From Streptomyces sp. NBC_01262 (GTDB lineage Bacteria > Actinomycetota > Actinomycetes > Streptomycetales > Streptomycetaceae), in contig NZ_CP108462.1 in assembly GCF_036226365.1 (NCBI RefSeq), positions 7,906,501-7,970,500 of the forward strand: DNA of 64,000 nt, read 5' to 3'. Made by a program: the position numbers and the translations under genes. Shown piece by piece: positions 52,522 to 61,163 of the stretch. The notes under the pieces are model-generated. The model searched no databases. It was not told the DNA's origin and was given only the letters and a program-made list of their open reading frames with translations. The stretch's first letter is position 1. Each line of letters opens with the position of its first letter.

Positions 52522-54021
52522 TTACGGTTGTTGCGGCGGCTGCTTGTAGGGGTTCGGTTCGTCCTGGCCCGGCCGGAACACGGGGCTGGGAATGTAGGGC
52601 CCCGGCTGGTACGCGATCCCCGGATACGTACGCGAGGAGTCCCCCGCGACGCCGGTGCCCGCCGTCGGCCGCCCCAGCGCGTACGGCGAGACCCGCCGCC
52701 CCGCCGCCCCCGTGACGAGCGCCAGCAGCGCCCCTACGCCGCCGGCGCCGGCGCCCCAGGCGGCGCCGAGCAGCAGCGCCCAGGGCAGGCTGCCGTGCAG
52801 GTCGAGCCCGGCGCCGACGGCGTTGAAACCGAAGACCGACAGGTCGGCGTCGACCCTCACCCCGGTCAGCCAGACCATCAGCGGGAAAGCGGCGGCCGTG
52901 ACGAGCCCCAGCCGCACCGCGCACCGCCCGGCGAACCCGGCCCGCGAGGCCCCCCACAGCGGGGTACGGGTGGCCGCCAGTGCGCCCGCGGCCAGCATCA
53001 TCAGCGCCGCCCCGGCCGTGAGCAGCCAGACCCGGTCGTCCAGCTCGGCCAGCCGCCCGGGGGTGATCGGCTCGCCGACCTTCATCGTCAGCAACTGGTC
53101 CAGCGGGTGCGGCAGCACCTGCACCAGCTCACCGGTCGCGGTGCCCTGCCAGCGTACGAACAGCCCCAGCGGCACCCCCAGCCACACCCCGTTCGGCGCG
53201 CCCAGCAGGGCGGCCCCCATGATCCGGCCGGGGTGGTCGTCGCCGATGGCCGCGAAGCCCGCCGCGGCCCAGCCGGCCGCCACGGCGAGCAGCAGCACCG
53301 CGCAGAGCGCCGAGGCCGCCGGCCGTACGCCCCGGTGCACCGCCGCCAGCCCGCGCGGCAGCGGCGTACGGCGGGACACCAGCAGCGCGATGACCAGGAC
53401 ACCGAGCACCCACGCCAGCCCGGCCAGGAGCGAGGACACGGTGTCGACATGGAAGCTGACCGAGGTCTTGGGGTCGATCAGGTCGCCGACGCCGGGCAGT
53501 TGGCCGAACAGCCCCCCGTCGTCTCCACCGCCCTGATCGCCGCCGGTGAGCGACGATCCGTCGACGGCGATGGTGTCCTGCCCGGCCCATGCCAGCCCGC
53601 CCAGCAGCGCCACGAAGAGCACCGCCACCGCGCCTGCGCGTGCGGCGAGTTCACCGGCCCCGATCTCCAACCCCGCGCTGCGCAGCGAGCGCAGAAAGAC
53701 GCCACCCACCAGCAGCGCCCCCACCAGCCCTACTCCCAGCGGCATGATCTCGATCGCCCCCTGCGCCCCGGCCCCGCTCAGCCCGAACACCGCGACATCG
53801 CCGGACGGGCTGACGTGACCGCCCACCGCCATGACCATCACAGCGGCGGTCATCGGCCCCAGCGACCCCGCCGTGTCGGCGCCGAGCAGATGCAGGCCGA
53901 GCGCCGCGACCCCCGCCATCGCCAGAAAACCCCAACTCACCGCTGATATCGCGGACAGCAGGACGCCGCCCCGGACCGTTGAACGCGGCGGTGCGTGTGG
54001 TGTCGAGGTTTGCGTGCTCAT
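52522..54021 (-). CDS. Streptophobe family membrane protein
   Basis: A 499-aa highly hydrophobic protein with about ten membrane helices, an Asp/Gly-rich extracytoplasmic loop (about 150-180) and a hydrophilic Pro/Gly/Tyr tail (GIAYQPGPYIPSPVFRPGQD). It matches what is named the streptophobe family, restricted to Streptomyces relatives and without known function. ATG at 54019-54021. It is divergent from the FHA-ABC exporter gene; a dyad lies 23 nt upstream of its start. Confidence 0.8.
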   Translation of the reverse strand: MSTQTSTPHAPPRSTVRGGVLLSAISAVSWGFLAMAGVAALGLHLLGADTAGSLGPMTAAVMVMAVGGHVSPSGDVAVFGLSGAGAQGAIEIMPLGVGLVGALLVGGVFLRSLRSAGLEIGAGELAARAGAVAVLFVALLGGLAWAGQDTIAVDGSSLTGGDQGGGDDGGLFGQLPGVGDLIDPKTSVSFHVDTVSSLLAGLAWVLGVLVIALLVSRRTPLPRGLAAVHRGVRPAASALCAVLLLAVAAGWAAAGFAAIGDDHPGRIMGAALLGAPNGVWLGVPLGLFVRWQGTATGELVQVLPHPLDQLLTMKVGEPITPGRLAELDDRVWLLTAGAALMMLAAGALAATRTPLWGASRAGFAGRCAVRLGLVTAAAFPLMVWLTGVRVDADLSVFGFNAVGAGLDLHGSLPWALLLGAAWGAGAGGVGALLALVTGAAGRRVSPYALGRPTAGTGVAGDSSRTYPGIAYQPGPYIPSPVFRPGQDEPNPYKQPPQQP

Positions 54022-54043
54022 CCCGGCCCCCCGAGGTGCGGTT

Positions 54044-54067
54044 GTCCTGATCGGTCATGATCAGGAC
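54044..54067. promoter_or_regulatory. Perfect dyad upstream of the streptophobe gene
   Basis: GTCCTGATC-GGTCAT-GATCAGGAC, a 9-bp perfect inverted repeat in the 241-nt divergent gap. A second imperfect dyad, GCAATCCC-TA...TAGGGGATTGC at 54202-54234, surrounds a TAGACT -10-like hexamer (54210-54215) facing the FHA-ABC gene. Either could be an operator; no regulator is assigned. Confidence 0.45.
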
Positions 54068-54262
54068 CGGTTCGCAGACGGTTACCACTTTCCGGTGCTG
54101 TTCGGGCGGCGTCAACGCCCCCTCCCTGACACACTTCGCGTAGTCCGTTCCAGCGGGTTCCGGTGCGGGGCGACAGCCTGGAATAGTTCCGCACGATGTT
54201 CGCAATCCCTAGACTTCTCCCCATAGGGGATTGCCCGGGGGACACATTTGTGGGGGCTTGGC

Positions 54263-56809
54263 GTGCCTGAACTCGTTCTGGAATCAAACGGACAGACCTG
54301 GACGCTCGATCAGTCCAGGTCGTACAGTCTCGGCCGCGATCCGCAGTCCGACGTGGTCCTCGACGACGCCAGAGTCTCCTGGCGGCACGCCACCATCCGC
54401 TGGAGCGGCACCACTTGGTTGTTCGAGGACCTCGGGAGCACCAACGGCACCTTCGTGCAGGGCCAGCGGACGACGCATCAGTTCCAGCTCGGGCCCGGTT
54501 CGGCGGTCAACCTCGGCAATGCCACCGACGGACCGCGGCTGAACTTCAGCGCCGCACGGCAGGTACCGCAGGCGCAGCAGGTACGGCAGCAGGCAAGCGC
54601 CGATCTCTATGCCGCCGAGACCTCGCTCGCCCAGCCGCGGCAGCCCGCCCGCCCCGCACAGGCCGCCCGCCCCGCGCAGGCAGCACAGCCCCCGGCCGCC
54701 GCCGCGCAGCCCCCGGCCCAGCCGGCCTGGGGCGCCCCGCCGCCCCGGGTGCCCGCCCAGCAGGGTCCGGGCGCCGGGACCCCGCCGGTCTACGGGGACC
54801 GCAGCCCGACGACCCTCCACCAGCTCGCCCTCGGCCGCTTCATGCGCATCGGGCGTGCGCTGGACAACGAGCTGGTCGTCTCCGACCTCCAGGTCTCCCG
54901 CCACCACGCCGAGTTCCGCGCCCACCCCGACGGCCGCTACGAGATCGTCGACCTCGGCAGCCACAACGGCACCTACGTCAACGGCCAGCCGATCCAGCGC
55001 GGCCACCTCCTGGGCCCCAACGACATCGTCGGCGTCGGCCACTCCACCTTCCGGCTGGTCGGCTCCCAGCTGGAGGAGTTCGTCGACACCGGCGAGGTCT
55101 CCTTCTCGGCCCGCCGCCTCACCGTGCGCGTACCGGCGGGCAAGGGCACCAAGACGATCCTCGACGACGTCTCCTTCGGCGTCCCCGAGAAATCCCTGGT
55201 CGCCGTCATCGGCCCCTCCGGCTCCGGCAAGTCCACCCTGCTGCGCGCCCTGACCGGCTACCGCCCGGCCGACGACGGCGAAGTGCTCTACGACAACCGC
55301 AACCTCTACAAGCAGTTCGCCGAGCTGCGCCAGCGCATCGGCCTCGTCCCGCAGGACGACATCCTCCACAAGGAGCTGTCGGTCCGCACCGCCCTGCGCT
55401 ACGCCGCCAAGCTCCGGTTCCCCGGCGACACCAAGGCCGCCGAGCGCGAGTCGCGCATAAACGAGGTGCTGGGCGAGCTCAAGCTGGACATCCACGCCGA
55501 CAAGCGCATCACCTCCCTGTCCGGCGGCCAGCGCAAGCGCGTCTCCGTCGCCCTTGAGCTGCTCACCAAGCCGTCGCTGATATTCCTGGACGAGCCGACC
55601 TCCGGCCTCGACCCGGGAATGGACCGCGATGTCATGAAGCTGCTCCGCGGCCTCGCCGACGACGGCCGCACGGTCCTGGTCGTCACCCACTCCGTCGCCG
55701 AGCTGGCGCTCTGCGACAAGCTCCTGGTGATGGCCCCCGGCGGTTCGGTCGCGTACTTCGGCCCGCCGGACGAGGCGCTGAACTTCTTCGGCTACGAAAC
55801 CTGGGCCGACGTCTTCTCCGCCTTCGAGAGCTACCGCGACTACGACTGGGCGGGGCGCTGGAAGGGCTCGCAGCACTACCAGATCTACGCCGCGGACCTC
55901 GACGCCGTCGCCCCCCAGGCCGTTCCCGTCATCCCCCACGAGGCCAGCCGCCCGCCCAAGCCGCAGGGCTGGGGCTCGCAGCTGCTGACCCTGATCCGCC
56001 GGTACCTGTCGGTGATCGCCTCCGACCGCGGCTTCATCGGCCTGATGGTGATACTGCCCGCGGTCCTGGGCTTCGTGAGCACCGTCATCCCGGCCGACAG
56101 CGGCCTCGGCCCCGGTCCGGCGAAGCTCGCCTTCGCCAACCAGGACGTGGGGAGCATCCTGCTGATCCTCGCGGTGGGCGCCTGCTTCTCCGGCACCGCC
56201 AACTCCGTACGCGAGCTGATCAAGGAACGGGTGATCTACGAGCGGGAACGGGCCACCGGCCTGTCACGCTCCGCGTACCTGATGTCCAAGATCATCGTGC
56301 TCGGAGTGATCACCTTCGTCCAGGGCGTGATCATCTCCGCGATCGGCTTCGGCCTGCGCGACAAGCTGCCCACCGAAGGGGTCATCGTCAAGGACCTGCC
56401 GGTGGTCGAGATGACCCTGGCGGTCGCCGGCCTCGGATTCACCTCGATGATGTTCGGCCTGGTCATCTCCGCCCTGGTCAAGACCGCGGAGAAGACCATG
56501 CCTCTGCTGGTCATGTTCGCGATCGTCCAGGTGGTCTTCACCGGCGTCCTGTTCCAGCTCTACGCCAAGCCCGGCATCGAGCAGGTCGCCTGGCTCATGC
56601 CGGCCCGCTGGGCCGTCGCCGCCCTCGGCACGACCGCCCAGCTGAACGTACTGATGCCCTGGGACCCGAAGAACCTCGACCAGCTCTGGGACCACACGGC
56701 GGCCCAGTGGGCCATCGACATGGGCGTCCTGATCGGCATCGGAGCGCTCTGCGGCGTCGTGGTCCTGCGGCTGCTGCGCCGCCACGAGCCGGAGGTCATG
56801 CGCAAGTAG
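54263..56809 (+). CDS. FHA-domain ABC exporter (Rv1747-like)
   Basis: An 848-aa protein fusing two FHA phosphothreonine-binding domains, an ABC ATPase and an ABC-2 permease. FHA1 is at about 1-90 (GRDPQSDVVLDDARVSWRHA), then an Ala/Pro/Gln linker (100-180), FHA2 at about 185-270 (RFMRIGRALDNELVVSDLQV, SRHHAEF). The ATPase has Walker A GPSGSGKSTLLRAL (317-330), LSGGQRKRVSVALELL and FLDEPTSGLDPGMD. Six helices follow (about 590-848). Rv1747 of M. tuberculosis has this design and is controlled by Ser/Thr kinases. The GTG at 54263 follows TGGGGGC. Cargo unknown. Confidence 0.92.
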   Translation: MPELVLESNGQTWTLDQSRSYSLGRDPQSDVVLDDARVSWRHATIRWSGTTWLFEDLGSTNGTFVQGQRTTHQFQLGPGSAVNLGNATDGPRLNFSAARQVPQAQQVRQQASADLYAAETSLAQPRQPARPAQAARPAQAAQPPAAAAQPPAQPAWGAPPPRVPAQQGPGAGTPPVYGDRSPTTLHQLALGRFMRIGRALDNELVVSDLQVSRHHAEFRAHPDGRYEIVDLGSHNGTYVNGQPIQRGHLLGPNDIVGVGHSTFRLVGSQLEEFVDTGEVSFSARRLTVRVPAGKGTKTILDDVSFGVPEKSLVAVIGPSGSGKSTLLRALTGYRPADDGEVLYDNRNLYKQFAELRQRIGLVPQDDILHKELSVRTALRYAAKLRFPGDTKAAERESRINEVLGELKLDIHADKRITSLSGGQRKRVSVALELLTKPSLIFLDEPTSGLDPGMDRDVMKLLRGLADDGRTVLVVTHSVAELALCDKLLVMAPGGSVAYFGPPDEALNFFGYETWADVFSAFESYRDYDWAGRWKGSQHYQIYAADLDAVAPQAVPVIPHEASRPPKPQGWGSQLLTLIRRYLSVIASDRGFIGLMVILPAVLGFVSTVIPADSGLGPGPAKLAFANQDVGSILLILAVGACFSGTANSVRELIKERVIYERERATGLSRSAYLMSKIIVLGVITFVQGVIISAIGFGLRDKLPTEGVIVKDLPVVEMTLAVAGLGFTSMMFGLVISALVKTAEKTMPLLVMFAIVQVVFTGVLFQLYAKPGIEQVAWLMPARWAVAALGTTAQLNVLMPWDPKNLDQLWDHTAAQWAIDMGVLIGIGALCGVVVLRLLRRHEPEVMRK

Positions 56810-56826
56810 GCGTATCCGCGAACAGC

Positions 56827-56863
56827 GAAGCGGCGGCACCCCGGACCGGGATGCCGCCGCTTC
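56827..56863. terminator. Bidirectional terminator between the FHA-ABC and transglycosylase genes
   Basis: A 12-bp perfect stem (GAAGCGGCGGCA/TGCCGCCGCTTC) with a 13-nt loop, followed by a T-rich stretch on the plus strand. It separates two convergent genes. Confidence 0.8.
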
Positions 56864-56872
56864 TGTCTTTAC

Positions 56873-57661
56873 TCAGTACCAGTTGTGGGCCTGCCAGAAC
56901 GACCAGGCGGCACACGGGCTGCCGTAGCGCTCGTTCATGTAGCTCAGGCCCCACTTGATCTGCGTGGCCGGGTTGGTCCGCCAGTCCGCGCCGGCCGAGG
57001 CCATCTTGGAGCCGGGCAGCGCCTGCACGAGGCCGTAGGCGCCGGAGGACGCGTTCGTGGCCGTGTAGTTCCAGGTGCTCTCGTGCGAAACGATGTTCGA
57101 GAAGCACTGGAACTGCGTCGAGTTCATCATCGACGCGGCTATCTGCTGCGGCGTACCGCTCGTGACGGCCGTCGTGGTCTTCGTGGACGTGGCGGCCGAT
57201 CGCGTCGACTTGGTGAGCGACTTGCGCTGCTCGCTACGGCTGGCAGCCGCGGCCTTCTTGCGCTTGGTCGCCTCGGCGGCGACGTGCAGCCGGTGCTTTC
57301 GGCTGGCCTCGGCGGCGGCGACGTGCGCACGGTGCTTCCGGCTGGCGGCGGCGGCGGCGACGTGCGCACGGTGCTTTCGCTTGGCCTCGGCGGCGACGTG
57401 CGCCCGGTGCTTCTTCTTGGCGGCGGCGGCGTCCGCCGCAGCGTTCTTCTTGGCGGTGTCGGCCTGGCCCGTGAGGCTCTTGACCTGCACGTTCGCCGCC
57501 GGAGTCCAGTCGGCGACCTGCTGACTGGCGACCGCGGTCCCGGCGGTCCCGGAGACACCGGTGATGGCCAGGACGCCCGCACCTGCCGCGGCGACGCCGG
57601 CGGCGGAGTACTTCTGGACCTTGGTCAGGCGGTTGAGCTTCGAGATCGTGGGGACGTTCAT
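56873..57661 (-). CDS. Secreted transglycosylase-like protein with HRAHVAA repeats
   Basis: A 262-aa protein with an N-terminal signal/anchor segment (about 18-46), then a strongly basic coiled region (about 70-165) with four copies of a 13-residue unit of the type KHRAHVAAAEASR. The C-terminal lysozyme-like domain (about 180-262) carries the catalytic Glu in SNIVSHESTWNYTATNASSG and ends AAWSFWQAHNWY. It probably cleaves peptidoglycan, like resuscitation-promoting or aggregation-promoting factors. ATG at 57659-57661. The 5' leader is highly structured. Transcribed against the FHA-ABC gene. Confidence 0.87.
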   Translation of the reverse strand: MNVPTISKLNRLTKVQKYSAAGVAAAGAGVLAITGVSGTAGTAVASQQVADWTPAANVQVKSLTGQADTAKKNAAADAAAAKKKHRAHVAAEAKRKHRAHVAAAAASRKHRAHVAAAEASRKHRLHVAAEATKRKKAAAASRSEQRKSLTKSTRSAATSTKTTTAVTSGTPQQIAASMMNSTQFQCFSNIVSHESTWNYTATNASSGAYGLVQALPGSKMASAGADWRTNPATQIKWGLSYMNERYGSPCAAWSFWQAHNWY

Positions 57662-57690
57662 GGGGGAGTTACCTCTTCCATTCGCGCGGT

Positions 57691-57840
57691 GCTCCGCTCT
57701 GCCGTTCGGCACTGCCCTGAGGCGTGAGCCTGAGGCAAAGAGAAGCGCCGCGTGTCGAACGCGGCGCGGAGCGACCTCGTAATTGTTAGCGGCCGGTAAA
57801 TCCCATGGCAAAGGTCGCCAATACTACCCAAAGCCGTAGT
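57691..57840 (-). ncRNA. Candidate structured 5' leader of the transglycosylase gene
   Basis: Within the 393-nt gap to the next gene, the minus strand can fold: an outer stem GCTCCGC (57766-57772) with GCGGAGC (57691-57697), enclosing GCGCCGCG-N7-CGCGGCGC (57745-57767) and TGCCG-AA-CGGCA (57700-57711). A TAGTAT -10-like element lies near 57813-57818. Cell-wall hydrolase genes in actinomycetes are often under c-di-AMP riboswitches, but I do not find the ydaO consensus, so this remains an unassigned leader. Confidence 0.4.
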
Positions 57841-58009
57841 TGCCCCCTCAACCACGCCCTCCGCGATCCGCCCACCAGGGCCCTCCGGGCCCGGCCGGGT
57901 CTACTAGTCCCCTTAGTAAGTGACCTAGGTCCTATGCCGGGCTTCACATGCCGTGGCCTCTGATGTCGCGCTGTGTCACCTCCCCGACACGCCGGAGGAC
58001 GCCAGGGGG
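57841..58009. other. Intergenic stretch without a gene (between the transglycosylase leader and the queA terminator)
   Basis: Together with the leader and terminator it makes up a 393-nt gap. It contains no plausible coding frame and holds ordinary GC-rich spacer with GGGCCCTCCGGGCCC-type palindromes and a relatively AT-rich TTAGTAAGTGACCTAGG segment. I see nothing else in it. Confidence 0.5.
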
Positions 58010-58029
58010 CCAGGGGGCTCGCCCCCTGG
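58010..58029 (-). terminator. Hairpin after the QueA-like gene
   Basis: CCAGGGGGC-TC-GCCCCCTGG, a 9-bp arm palindrome 26 nt after the stop (read on the minus strand). Confidence 0.6.
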
Positions 58030-58054
58030 GAGGCACCCCCGGCCCCCTCGGTGG

Positions 58055-59116
58055 CTACGGCAGCAGCAGGTTCACGTCCCCGAACTCGTGCCACAGGTAC
58101 CGCCCGGCCACAGCCGCCCCGTAGACCCGCTCCAGCAGCGCCCGCCCGGCCACCGCCTCCAGCATCTGCAGGTGGGACGCCTCCGGGTCGTGCAGCCCCG
58201 TGAGCAGCCCGTCCACCACCGCGACCCCCCGCTCCGGGGCGATGACCAGCTCGGTCCAGCCCTGAGCGGCCCGCACCAGACCCCGGCCGTCCGCCGCCGA
58301 CTCCAGCGCCCGGACCGCGGTCGTCCCCACCGCCACCACCCGGCCGCCGCCCGCGCGGGCCGCGTTCACCAGCCAGGCCGTGCTCGCCGGGACGGCGAAC
58401 CGCTCCGGGTAAGGCGGCTCGTGCGCCTCCGCCGACGCGACGCCCGTGTGGAGCGCGATCGGCGCGATCTGCACGCCCCGGCTCACCAGCTCCGTCACCA
58501 GCCCCGCCGTGAAGGGCCGCGCGGCGCTCGGCATCTCCGCCGAGCCCAGCCCGTCCTGCGACGGCACCGAGAAGACCGTCTGGTAGGCCGCGAGCGGCTG
58601 GTCCCGGTCGGTGTAGCCGTACCGGATGGGCCGCCCGTACCGATGCAGATACGCGACCGGATCGGCCATCGAGACCGCCGCCAGCCACAGCCGCTCCCCA
58701 CGGGCCGACAGCGGCGCCAGCAGCGTCAGCCGCTCGCCGCCCGGCAGGGCCACCACCACCCCCGCGGGGCCGCCCGCCCGGGGGAGGGTCGTGCCCCTCG
58801 CGTCCGGCGTGCGCAGCTCGACCGCCCAGCGGCCGTCGTCCTGCCGGGTGGAGAAGTGGACGACCACCGGATTCTCGCCGAGCCGCCCGTCCACCGCCGC
58901 CGGAAGGGTCCGCGAGGTGTTGACCACCAGTACGTCCCCGGCCCGCAGTAGGCACGGCAGCTCCCCGAAGCCGTGGTGGGACACCGCCTCCGTCGCCCTT
59001 CGGCCGACCAGCAGCCGCACCGCGTCCCGCCGTCCGCCCCCATCGGCGCGCTCCTCCACCGGCACCCGGGCCGACAGCTCGGGCGGCACCCGCAGGTCCT
59101 CCAGCACCACGCTCAC
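58055..59116 (-). CDS. queA: QueA-like S-adenosylmethionine:tRNA ribosyltransferase-isomerase
   Basis: A 353-aa QueA-family protein, which in other bacteria adds the epoxycyclopentane ring of queuosine to tRNA using SAM. Blocks are LLRAGDVLVVNTSRTLPAAV, RYGRPIRYGYTDRDQPLAAY, FSVPSQDGLGSAEMPSAARP followed by FTAGLV, and LTGLHDPEASHLQMLEAVAG. The N-terminus is divergent and Arg/Gly-rich. The GTG at 59114-59116 has AGGAGGGGG upstream and overlaps the SDR stop (GTGA). No other queuosine gene is in the window, so the real substrate is uncertain. Confidence 0.85.
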   Translation of the reverse strand: MSVVLEDLRVPPELSARVPVEERADGGGRRDAVRLLVGRRATEAVSHHGFGELPCLLRAGDVLVVNTSRTLPAAVDGRLGENPVVVHFSTRQDDGRWAVELRTPDARGTTLPRAGGPAGVVVALPGGERLTLLAPLSARGERLWLAAVSMADPVAYLHRYGRPIRYGYTDRDQPLAAYQTVFSVPSQDGLGSAEMPSAARPFTAGLVTELVSRGVQIAPIALHTGVASAEAHEPPYPERFAVPASTAWLVNAARAGGGRVVAVGTTAVRALESAADGRGLVRAAQGWTELVIAPERGVAVVDGLLTGLHDPEASHLQMLEAVAGRALLERVYGAAVAGRYLWHEFGDVNLLLP

Positions 59117-59835
59117 CGAGCCCCCTCCTGCCGCAGGCCTTCCAGCAGCGCCGGGGCCGAGTACCGGCCACTGACCGCACCCTCGTCCAGCAGCCGCAGC
59201 AGCGCCGGTGCCACCGCCTCGGGCGCCGCCCGGTCCGCGAAGTCCGGGTCGTCCGGCACCGCCGCCGCGTACAGCTCCGTGCGCATGTCGCCCGGGTCGA
59301 CCCACCAGACGGTCAGCCCCGGCTCCTCCACCGCGAGCACGGCCGACAGGTGCTCCAGGGCCGCCTTGCTCGCCCCGTAGCCGCCCCAGGTCGGGTACGC
59401 CTCCACAGCGGCGTCCGAACTGATGTTCAGCACCCGCCCGGACCGGGCCAGCAGCAAGGGCAGGGCTTCCTTTATCAGGCCGAGCGGGGCGACCGTATTA
59501 ACCTCCAGCGCGGTCCGAAACCCCTCCAAGGAGTGATCCGCCAGCGGTACCAGCGGTTCGGCGCCCAGCGCGCTCGCGTTGTTCACCAGCAGATCCAGCC
59601 CGCCGAACTCCCACGCGGCCGCCACCAGCCCGGCCCGGTGCGAGGCCTCGGTGACATCGCCGGGCAGCACCGTCAGCCGGCCCGTATGCTCCAGCCCTTC
59701 CAGCTCCTCCTCGGCGGCCTTGAGCGCGTCGGCCGACCTCCCGTCGATCACCAGATCCCAGCCGCGCGCCGCCAGTGCCGCCGCCAGGGCCCGTCCCAGA
59801 CCCCGCGATGCCCCGGTGATGATTGCTACCGGCAT
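59113..59835 (-). CDS. Short-chain dehydrogenase/reductase coupled to queA
   Basis: A 240-aa SDR with AIITGASRGLGRALAAALAA, NNASALGAEPLVPL and the catalytic Ser-Tyr-Lys (NISSDAAVEAYPTWGGYGAS, then K in YGASKAALEHL). Substrate unknown. The ATG at 59833-59835 fits GGAGGGCGGG upstream. Its stop overlaps the QueA-like start (GTGA), so the two probably act together. Divergent from the histidine kinase gene. Confidence 0.88.
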   Translation of the reverse strand: MPVAIITGASRGLGRALAAALAARGWDLVIDGRSADALKAAEEELEGLEHTGRLTVLPGDVTEASHRAGLVAAAWEFGGLDLLVNNASALGAEPLVPLADHSLEGFRTALEVNTVAPLGLIKEALPLLLARSGRVLNISSDAAVEAYPTWGGYGASKAALEHLSAVLAVEEPGLTVWWVDPGDMRTELYAAAVPDDPDFADRAAPEAVAPALLRLLDEGAVSGRYSAPALLEGLRQEGAR

Positions 59836-60029
59836 GATGCGTCCCGCCCTCCATGCGTGCTGCCGTAACGGCTCCCGTACGACTGCCCTCACCGTAGGAA
59901 CGCCGACGGTCCCCGCGCCTCGGCCGCCCGCCGCAGCACACGGGGGCACTTCGGCCTAGGTCTGAGGGCCCCCGCCCACCCGCCGGGCGGCCGATCCCCC
60001 GCGCCGCACCCCGCCGGTACGGTGAACAC

Positions 60030-61163
60030 ATGTCCAGCCCCGTATCCCGACGCGGCCTCGAAGCGGTGAGCGCCGCCGTCCTCGCCATGAGCAGACACCT
60101 GGAGGTGCGCGAGGTCCTCCAGACCATCGTCGCGTCCGCCCGCGAACTGCTCAGCGCCGAGTACGCCGCCCTCGGTGTGCCCGACGACCACGGCGGCTTC
60201 GCCCAGTTCGTCGTCGACGGGGTCAGCGACGAGCAGTGGAAGGCCATCGGCCCGCTGCCCCGCCAGCACGGCATCCTCGCCGCGATGCTGCACGAGGCCA
60301 GCGCGCAGCGCCTCACCGACGTGCGCAAGGACCCCCGCTTCGAGGGCTGGCCCTCCGCCCACCCCGACATGTCCGACTTCCTCGGCATGCCGGTGCTCGA
60401 CGGCGACGAGATCCTGGGGGCGCTGTTCCTCGCGAACAAGAAGGGCCCGTCCGGCTTCGGCGACGGGGACGAGGCGCTGCTGCGAACCCTCGCCGCGCAT
60501 GCCGCCATCGCGCTGGTGAACGCCCGCCTGTACGAGCGCAGCCGCGAGCTGACATTGGTGGAGGAGCGGGCCCGGATCGCCCACGAGCTGCATGACGCCG
60601 TCTCGCAGAAGCTCTTCTCGCTCCGCCTCACCGCGCAGGCCGCCGCCGCCCTCGTCGACCGTGACCCCGCCCGCGCCAAGGACGAGCTGAGGCAGGTCGC
60701 CGTGCTCGCCGCCGAGGCCGCCGACGAGCTGCGCGCGGTGGTCGTGGAGATGCGGCCCGCCGCCCTCGATGAGGACGGCCTCATGGCCGCGCTGCGCAGC
60801 GAGGTCCAGGTCCTGGACCGTGCCCACTCCGCCCGCGTCGAGTTCACCTCCTGCAAGATGCGCGCGCTGCCCGCCGCCCAGGAGGAAGCCGTACTCCGCG
60901 TTGCGCAGGAAGCCCTGCACAACGCGCTGCGGCACGCCTCCGCGACCGCCGTCACCGTGCGCCTGGAGGGCCGCGGCAGGGGAGCGGCGCTCACAGTGAC
61001 CGACGACGGATGCGGCTTCGACCCGTCCGTCGTGCGCAGCGCCGGCCGCCACCTCGGCCTGGTCTCCATGCGGGACCGGGCGAGCGGCGCCGGAGGAAGC
61101 CTGACCGTGCAGTCGGAGCCCGGGAAGGGCACCGTGATCGAGATGGAGGTGCCCGGTGGCTGA
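60030..61163 (+). CDS. GAF-domain sensor histidine kinase (NarL/HPK7 type)
   Basis: A 377-aa soluble sensor kinase. A GAF domain (about 15-165, with FLGMPVLDGDEILGALFLAN) precedes a HisKA_3 dimerisation domain with the phospho-acceptor His188 in ERARIAHELHDAVSQKLFSL and an HATPase domain (EALHNALRHASATAVTVRLE; DDGCGFDPS). No membrane helix, so it probably senses a cytoplasmic signal. It overlaps the response regulator gene by 8 nt. A DevS-like role (redox or ligand sensing by GAF) is possible, but no haem ligand is evident. Confidence 0.92.
   Translation: MSSPVSRRGLEAVSAAVLAMSRHLEVREVLQTIVASARELLSAEYAALGVPDDHGGFAQFVVDGVSDEQWKAIGPLPRQHGILAAMLHEASAQRLTDVRKDPRFEGWPSAHPDMSDFLGMPVLDGDEILGALFLANKKGPSGFGDGDEALLRTLAAHAAIALVNARLYERSRELTLVEERARIAHELHDAVSQKLFSLRLTAQAAAALVDRDPARAKDELRQVAVLAAEAADELRAVVVEMRPAALDEDGLMAALRSEVQVLDRAHSARVEFTSCKMRALPAAQEEAVLRVAQEALHNALRHASATAVTVRLEGRGRGAALTVTDDGCGFDPSVVRSAGRHLGLVSMRDRASGAGGSLTVQSEPGKGTVIEMEVPGG

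Noticed and set aside
50680..53946. 1088-codon plus-strand open frame across sixA, serB and the streptophobe gene
   Set aside because: Covers three real genes in wrong frames; low-complexity sequence; no ribosome binding site.
57691..57840. c-di-AMP (ydaO) riboswitch upstream of the transglycosylase
   Set aside because: I looked for the conserved GGGTGAAT and GACAGCTAAC-like blocks and did not find them in the right order; kept as an unassigned leader only.
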